This document shows, piece after piece, positions 60,976 through 64,000 of a DNA stretch of 64,000 nucleotides. Source of the stretch: Marimonas lutisalis (GTDB lineage Bacteria; Pseudomonadota; Alphaproteobacteria; Rhodobacterales; Rhodobacteraceae); the NCBI RefSeq assembly GCF_005434965.1, contig NZ_SKCI01000002.1, positions 361,001 to 425,000 on the forward strand, given 5' to 3'. A model generated the notes under the pieces. It had not been told where the DNA came from. It saw nothing but the letters and a program-made list of their open reading frames with translations, and did no database searches. Position 1 is the stretch's first letter, and every line of letters starts with the position of its first letter. Position numbers and translations under genes: made by a program.

Positions 60976-62478
60976 ATGAATCTGGCGGTAACTGCCCTGA
61001 ACCTTCTGGCGATGCTGTTCGTTCTGGTGATCGGTCTGGTGGCGCTGATCGTGATCGTGTTCTTCGTGGTCGACCGCCTGCAGACCCACGATGCGATCCG
61101 GCGCAACTATCCGGTGATCGGACGGTTCCGGCACCTGTTCACCGCGCTGGGCGAGTTCTTCCGCCAGTATTTCTTTGCCATGGACCGCGAGGAAATGCCG
61201 TTCAACCGCGCACAACGCGATTGGGTGGAACGCGCGGCCGAGCAGGAAAGCAACACGGTGGCTTTCGGTTCGACCCGGAACCTGAACGTGCCGGGCACGC
61301 CGATCTTCATGAACGCGGCCTTTCCGCCGCTGGAAGAGCAATATGCAGAGACCAAGCCGCTGTTGATCGGGCCGCATGCGGCCATTCCCTATAATGCGCC
61401 GTCGATCTTCAACATCTCGGGGATGAGCTATGGCGCGCTGTCGCGTCCCGCGGTGCGGGCGTTGAGCCGCGGGGCGGCCAAGGCGGGCGTCTGGATGAAT
61501 ACGGGCGAGGGGGGGCTGAGTCCGTTTCACCTGGAGGGGGGCTGTGACATCGTTTTCCAGATCGGCACGGCGAAATACGGTGTGCGCGATGCGCAAGGAC
61601 AGCTGAGCGACGAGAAGCTGCGCGAGGTTTCGGACAATCCCCATGTGAAGATGTTCGAGCTGAAGCTGGCGCAGGGCGCGAAGCCCGGCAAGGGCGGCAT
61701 CCTGCCAGCCGAGAAGGTGACAGCGGAGATCGCCGGGATCCGCGGGATCGAGGAGGGCAAGCCCAGCATCTCGCCCAATCGCCATGCCGAGATCGACGAT
61801 TGGGGCGATCTTCTGGACGTGATTGCGCATATCCGCGAGGTGACGGGCAAGCCGGTGGGCTTCAAGACGGTGCTGGGCTCCTCCGACCCGTGGGAAGAGT
61901 TCTTTGCTGAGATCGACCGGCGGGGGGCGGAAAGCGCGCCGGATTTCATCACCATCGACGGGGGCGATGGCGGCACCGGGGCGGCGCCGATGCCGCTGAT
62001 GGACCTGGTGGGCATGCCCCTGCGCGAGGCGCTGCCGCGCATGGTGGATCTGCGCGACCGGCACGGTCTGAAAAACCGCATCCGTATCATCGCCAGCGGC
62101 AAGCTGGTCAATCCCGGTGACGTGGCCTGGGCAATCTGCACCGGCGCCGATTTCGTCACCTCGGCGCGCGGCTTCATGTTCAGCCTGGGCTGCATCCAGG
62201 CGCTGAAGTGCAACCGCAACACCTGCCCCACGGGTATCACCACCCATGATCCGCGCCTGCAGCGCGGCCTCGTGGTGGAAGACAAGGAAGACCGCGTGGC
62301 GCACTATGCCAAGGCGATCGTCAAGGAGGTGGAGACCATCGCGCATTCCGTCGGCGTGGCCGAGCCCCGGCAGATGCGGCGGCGGCATGTGCGCATCGTG
62401 CAGGACGATGGCCGCTCGATCCCGATGAACAGGCTGTTTCCCAGCCAGGACGGTTTGGGGCGCGCGCCCGAGGCGTGA
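60976..62478 (+). CDS. FMN-binding glutamate synthase family protein (stand-alone GltB-like)
   Basis: 500 residues. A membrane helix at about 7-32 anchors the protein. The rest is the FMN- and [3Fe-4S]-binding central domain of glutamate synthase: NAPSIFNISGMSYGALSRPAVRAL, MNTGEGGLSPFH, FITIDGGDGGTGAAP, and the cluster-binding CIQALKCNRNTCPTGI. The glutaminase domain and the beta-helix domain of full GltB are missing, so it is not a complete glutamate synthase. The substrate is unknown; the membrane anchor suggests electron exchange with the respiratory chain. It is followed by msrP after 103 bp. Confidence 0.85.
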   Translation: MNLAVTALNLLAMLFVLVIGLVALIVIVFFVVDRLQTHDAIRRNYPVIGRFRHLFTALGEFFRQYFFAMDREEMPFNRAQRDWVERAAEQESNTVAFGSTRNLNVPGTPIFMNAAFPPLEEQYAETKPLLIGPHAAIPYNAPSIFNISGMSYGALSRPAVRALSRGAAKAGVWMNTGEGGLSPFHLEGGCDIVFQIGTAKYGVRDAQGQLSDEKLREVSDNPHVKMFELKLAQGAKPGKGGILPAEKVTAEIAGIRGIEEGKPSISPNRHAEIDDWGDLLDVIAHIREVTGKPVGFKTVLGSSDPWEEFFAEIDRRGAESAPDFITIDGGDGGTGAAPMPLMDLVGMPLREALPRMVDLRDRHGLKNRIRIIASGKLVNPGDVAWAICTGADFVTSARGFMFSLGCIQALKCNRNTCPTGITTHDPRLQRGLVVEDKEDRVAHYAKAIVKEVETIAHSVGVAEPRQMRRRHVRIVQDDGRSIPMNRLFPSQDGLGRAPEA

Positions 62479-62581
62479 ATTGTTACAGGCCGGTTGCAGC
62501 ATCGTGAGATGATGTTTGTTGGCGTGCGGCCCGGTCCGCCCTAGGTGAAGGCCAAGGGGCGAACAAGTATCGGAGGGCACC

Positions 62582-63481
62582 ATGGCCTATCGCTGGAAAA
62601 ACAACCTGACCGACCGGGACGTGACGGACGAGGCCGCATGGCTGAACCGTCGGCAGATTATGGGCGGCATGGCCGGGCTGGGCCTGGCCGGGATGGCAAG
62701 CGGCGCGCGGGCCGAGGCGCTGGAGCCCAACGCCTATGAGGACATCACCAGCTACTGCAACTATTACGAGTTCGGCACCGGCAAGGGCGATCCGTCGAAA
62801 TACGCGCATATGCTGGCGACCGAGCCGTGGAGCGTGAAGATCGATGGCATGGTCGACCGGCCGGGTGATTACGCGCTCGAGGACATCCTGGCGAAAATGA
62901 CGATCGAGGAGCGCATCTACCGGTTCCGATGTGTCGAGGCGTGGAGCATGGTGGTGCCGTGGAACGGGTTCGAACTGGCCGACCTGCTGGAGATGGCGGG
63001 CGTTCAGGCGGGCGCGAAATACGTGGCGTTCGAGACCGTGCTGCGCAAAGACGAGATGCCGGGCACGCGCTATCCGGTCTTGGACTGGCCCTATGTCGAA
63101 GGCCTGCGGCTGGACGAGGCGATGCATCCGTTGACGATCATGGCCAGCGGGATTTACGGCAAGCCTCTGCTTGGGCAGAACGGTGCGCCGCTGCGCCTGG
63201 TGGTGCCGTGGAAATACGGCTTCAAGAGCATCAAGTCGGTGGTGCGGATCACACTGACCGACACGCAGCCGCCGACCAGTTGGAACAAGGCCAACGCGCG
63301 CGAATACGGCTTCTATAGTAATGTGAACCCCGAGGTGGACCATCCGCGCTGGAGCCAGGCGAGCGAGCGCGTGCTGGGCAGCAGCCTGTTTGCCGGCAAG
63401 GTGCCGACGCAGATGTTCAACGGTTATGAAGACGAGGTCGCGGGCCTATACCAGGGTATGGACCTGAGGAAATTCTTCTGA
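62582..63481 (+). CDS. msrP: Periplasmic protein-methionine-sulfoxide reductase catalytic subunit
   Basis: 299 residues of the YedY/MsrP sulfite-oxidase fold with a molybdopterin cofactor. The N-terminus has a twin-arginine signal (NRRQIMGGMAGLGLAGMA, Arg23-Arg24), so it is exported folded. The Mo-ligand Cys is in YRFRCVEAWSMVVPWNGF. DEMPGTRYPVLDWPYVEGLR and APLRLVVPWKYGFKSIKS are typical of the family. It repairs oxidised methionines in periplasmic proteins, with electrons from MsrQ. GGAGGG precedes the ATG. The stop overlaps the msrQ start by one base. Confidence 0.95.
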   Translation: MAYRWKNNLTDRDVTDEAAWLNRRQIMGGMAGLGLAGMASGARAEALEPNAYEDITSYCNYYEFGTGKGDPSKYAHMLATEPWSVKIDGMVDRPGDYALEDILAKMTIEERIYRFRCVEAWSMVVPWNGFELADLLEMAGVQAGAKYVAFETVLRKDEMPGTRYPVLDWPYVEGLRLDEAMHPLTIMASGIYGKPLLGQNGAPLRLVVPWKYGFKSIKSVVRITLTDTQPPTSWNKANAREYGFYSNVNPEVDHPRWSQASERVLGSSLFAGKVPTQMFNGYEDEVAGLYQGMDLRKFF

Positions 63482-64000
63482 TGATCGCGCAGGCCATCAA
63501 CCGCGCGGCGCGGCGTGTCCCCACATGGGCCATATATATACTGTGTGGCGCGCATATCGGCTGGGCGTTCTGGCTGGCCGCGTCGGGGCAATTGGGCCCC
63601 GAGCCGGTGAAGGCGCTGGAGCATGTCTATGGAGAGAAGGCGCTGCAGCTGATCGTGGCAGGGCTGGCCATCACGCCGCTGCTGAAATTCGCGCGGGTGA
63701 ACCTGGTCCGGTTCCGCCGGGCGGTGGGGCTGTCGGCCTTTGCCTACCTGCTGGCGCATCTTCTGGTCTGGCTGGTTCTGGACGTGCGGGTGCCGGCAGA
63801 GATCTGGGCCGATATCGTGAAGCGGCCCTATATCACGGTGGGCATGGCGGGGTTCGCCCTGCTGTTGCCGCTGGCGCTGACCTCGAATGACTGGTCGGTG
63901 CGCCGAATGGGGGCGCAGGCGTGGCGGCGGCTGCACAAGCTGGTCTATCCGGCGGCGGTTCTGGGCGCGGTGCATTTCGTGATGTTGGTGAAAGGCTTCC
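63481..64000 (+). CDS. msrQ: Heme-binding membrane subunit MsrQ (partial, runs off the end)
   Basis: The frame starts at the ATG at 63481 (TGATG overlap with msrP) and is open to the window end, giving at least 173 residues. It begins MIAQAINRAARRVPTWAI and has several membrane helices, with AYLLAHLLVWLVLDV and LHKLVYPAAVLGAVHFVML containing His residues that would bind heme, as in the ferric-reductase-like family. SNDWSVRRMGAQAWRRLHKL is a typical MsrQ segment. It passes quinol electrons to MsrP. The 3' end is outside the window. Confidence 0.93.
   Translation, partial: MIAQAINRAARRVPTWAIYILCGAHIGWAFWLAASGQLGPEPVKALEHVYGEKALQLIVAGLAITPLLKFARVNLVRFRRAVGLSAFAYLLAHLLVWLVLDVRVPAEIWADIVKRPYITVGMAGFALLLPLALTSNDWSVRRMGAQAWRRLHKLVYPAAVLGAVHFVMLVKGF

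Noticed and set aside
1..64000. tRNA, rRNA, riboswitch (other than ROSE), transposase or prophage
   Set aside because: I looked for cloverleaf and T-loop patterns, large conserved RNA segments and transposase/integrase motifs and found none I could support; a covariance-model scan would be needed to exclude short RNAs.

Overview
The window looks like a chromosomal segment of a marine Rhodobacteraceae (Roseobacter-group) alphaproteobacterium. The grounds are the high GC content, a taurine dissimilation cluster under a MocR-type TauR, a DUF1523 protein, RTX proteins ending in a Hint_2 domain, and a GlcDEF glycolate oxidase. Genes are dense on both strands. I see no integrase, transposase, rRNA, tRNA or CRISPR array. 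The gene content and the marker families are recognised from memory of protein families; no search was run.

Layout. 0.1-2.7 kb: two Crp/Fnr regulators, a host-attachment family protein and a possible 28-residue protein. 2.8-7.3 kb: RND efflux adaptor and permease. 7.4-10.5 kb: glpD-glpK for glycerol. 11.0-15.3 kb: glcD, glcE, a small membrane gene and glcF. 15.4-17.0 kb: two tandem secreted trypsin-like proteases. 17.0-17.6 kb: an hsp20 gene behind a ROSE-like RNA thermometer. 17.7-20.8 kb: an ECF sigma factor overlapping a membrane vWA protein, and a divergent exported HELIH protein. 20.8-25.6 kb: succinate-semialdehyde dehydrogenase, an alpha/beta hydrolase, a P1-family peptidase and a creatinase. 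25.9-32.9 kb: a seven-gene operon of mostly unknown function built around an AAA+ ATPase, with a coiled-coil protein, two small membrane proteins and a DUF1523 protein. 33.0-42.0 kb: the taurine cluster (tauE, citrate synthase, pta, ackA, xsc, tauR, tpa). 42.3-46.5 kb: glycerate kinase and the znuA / zur-znuC-znuB zinc uptake locus. 46.9-54.6 kb: a giant RTX/Hint gene broken by a 2-bp insertion. 54.8-57.7 kb: a ThDP enzyme followed by a SABATH-like methyltransferase. 58.0-60.2 kb: recR, ybaB and a short RTX gene broken by an in-frame stop. 60.4-64.0 kb: a DUF302 protein, an FMN-dependent glutamate-synthase-like protein, and msrP-msrQ, the last running off the end.

How the genes work together. 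Tpa converts taurine to sulfoacetaldehyde, Xsc cleaves this with phosphate to sulfite and acetyl phosphate, Pta and AckA channel acetyl phosphate to acetyl-CoA or acetate/ATP, the TauE-like carrier can export sulfite, and the citrate synthase can take up acetyl-CoA. I find matching direct repeats with a 23-nt period upstream of both tpa and xsc, and a related site in front of tauR, which I read as TauR operators. The zinc locus carries a clear Zur palindrome between znuA and zur. The glycerol and glycolate genes add two more small-carbon oxidation routes feeding central metabolism.

The intergenic regions are peppered with a composite repeat: a GC-rich inverted repeat, often with CCCACCC, followed by GAGTATTT-N4-CAAGA(T/A)(G/A)AAG. 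About ten copies occur in 64 kb, some inside operons.
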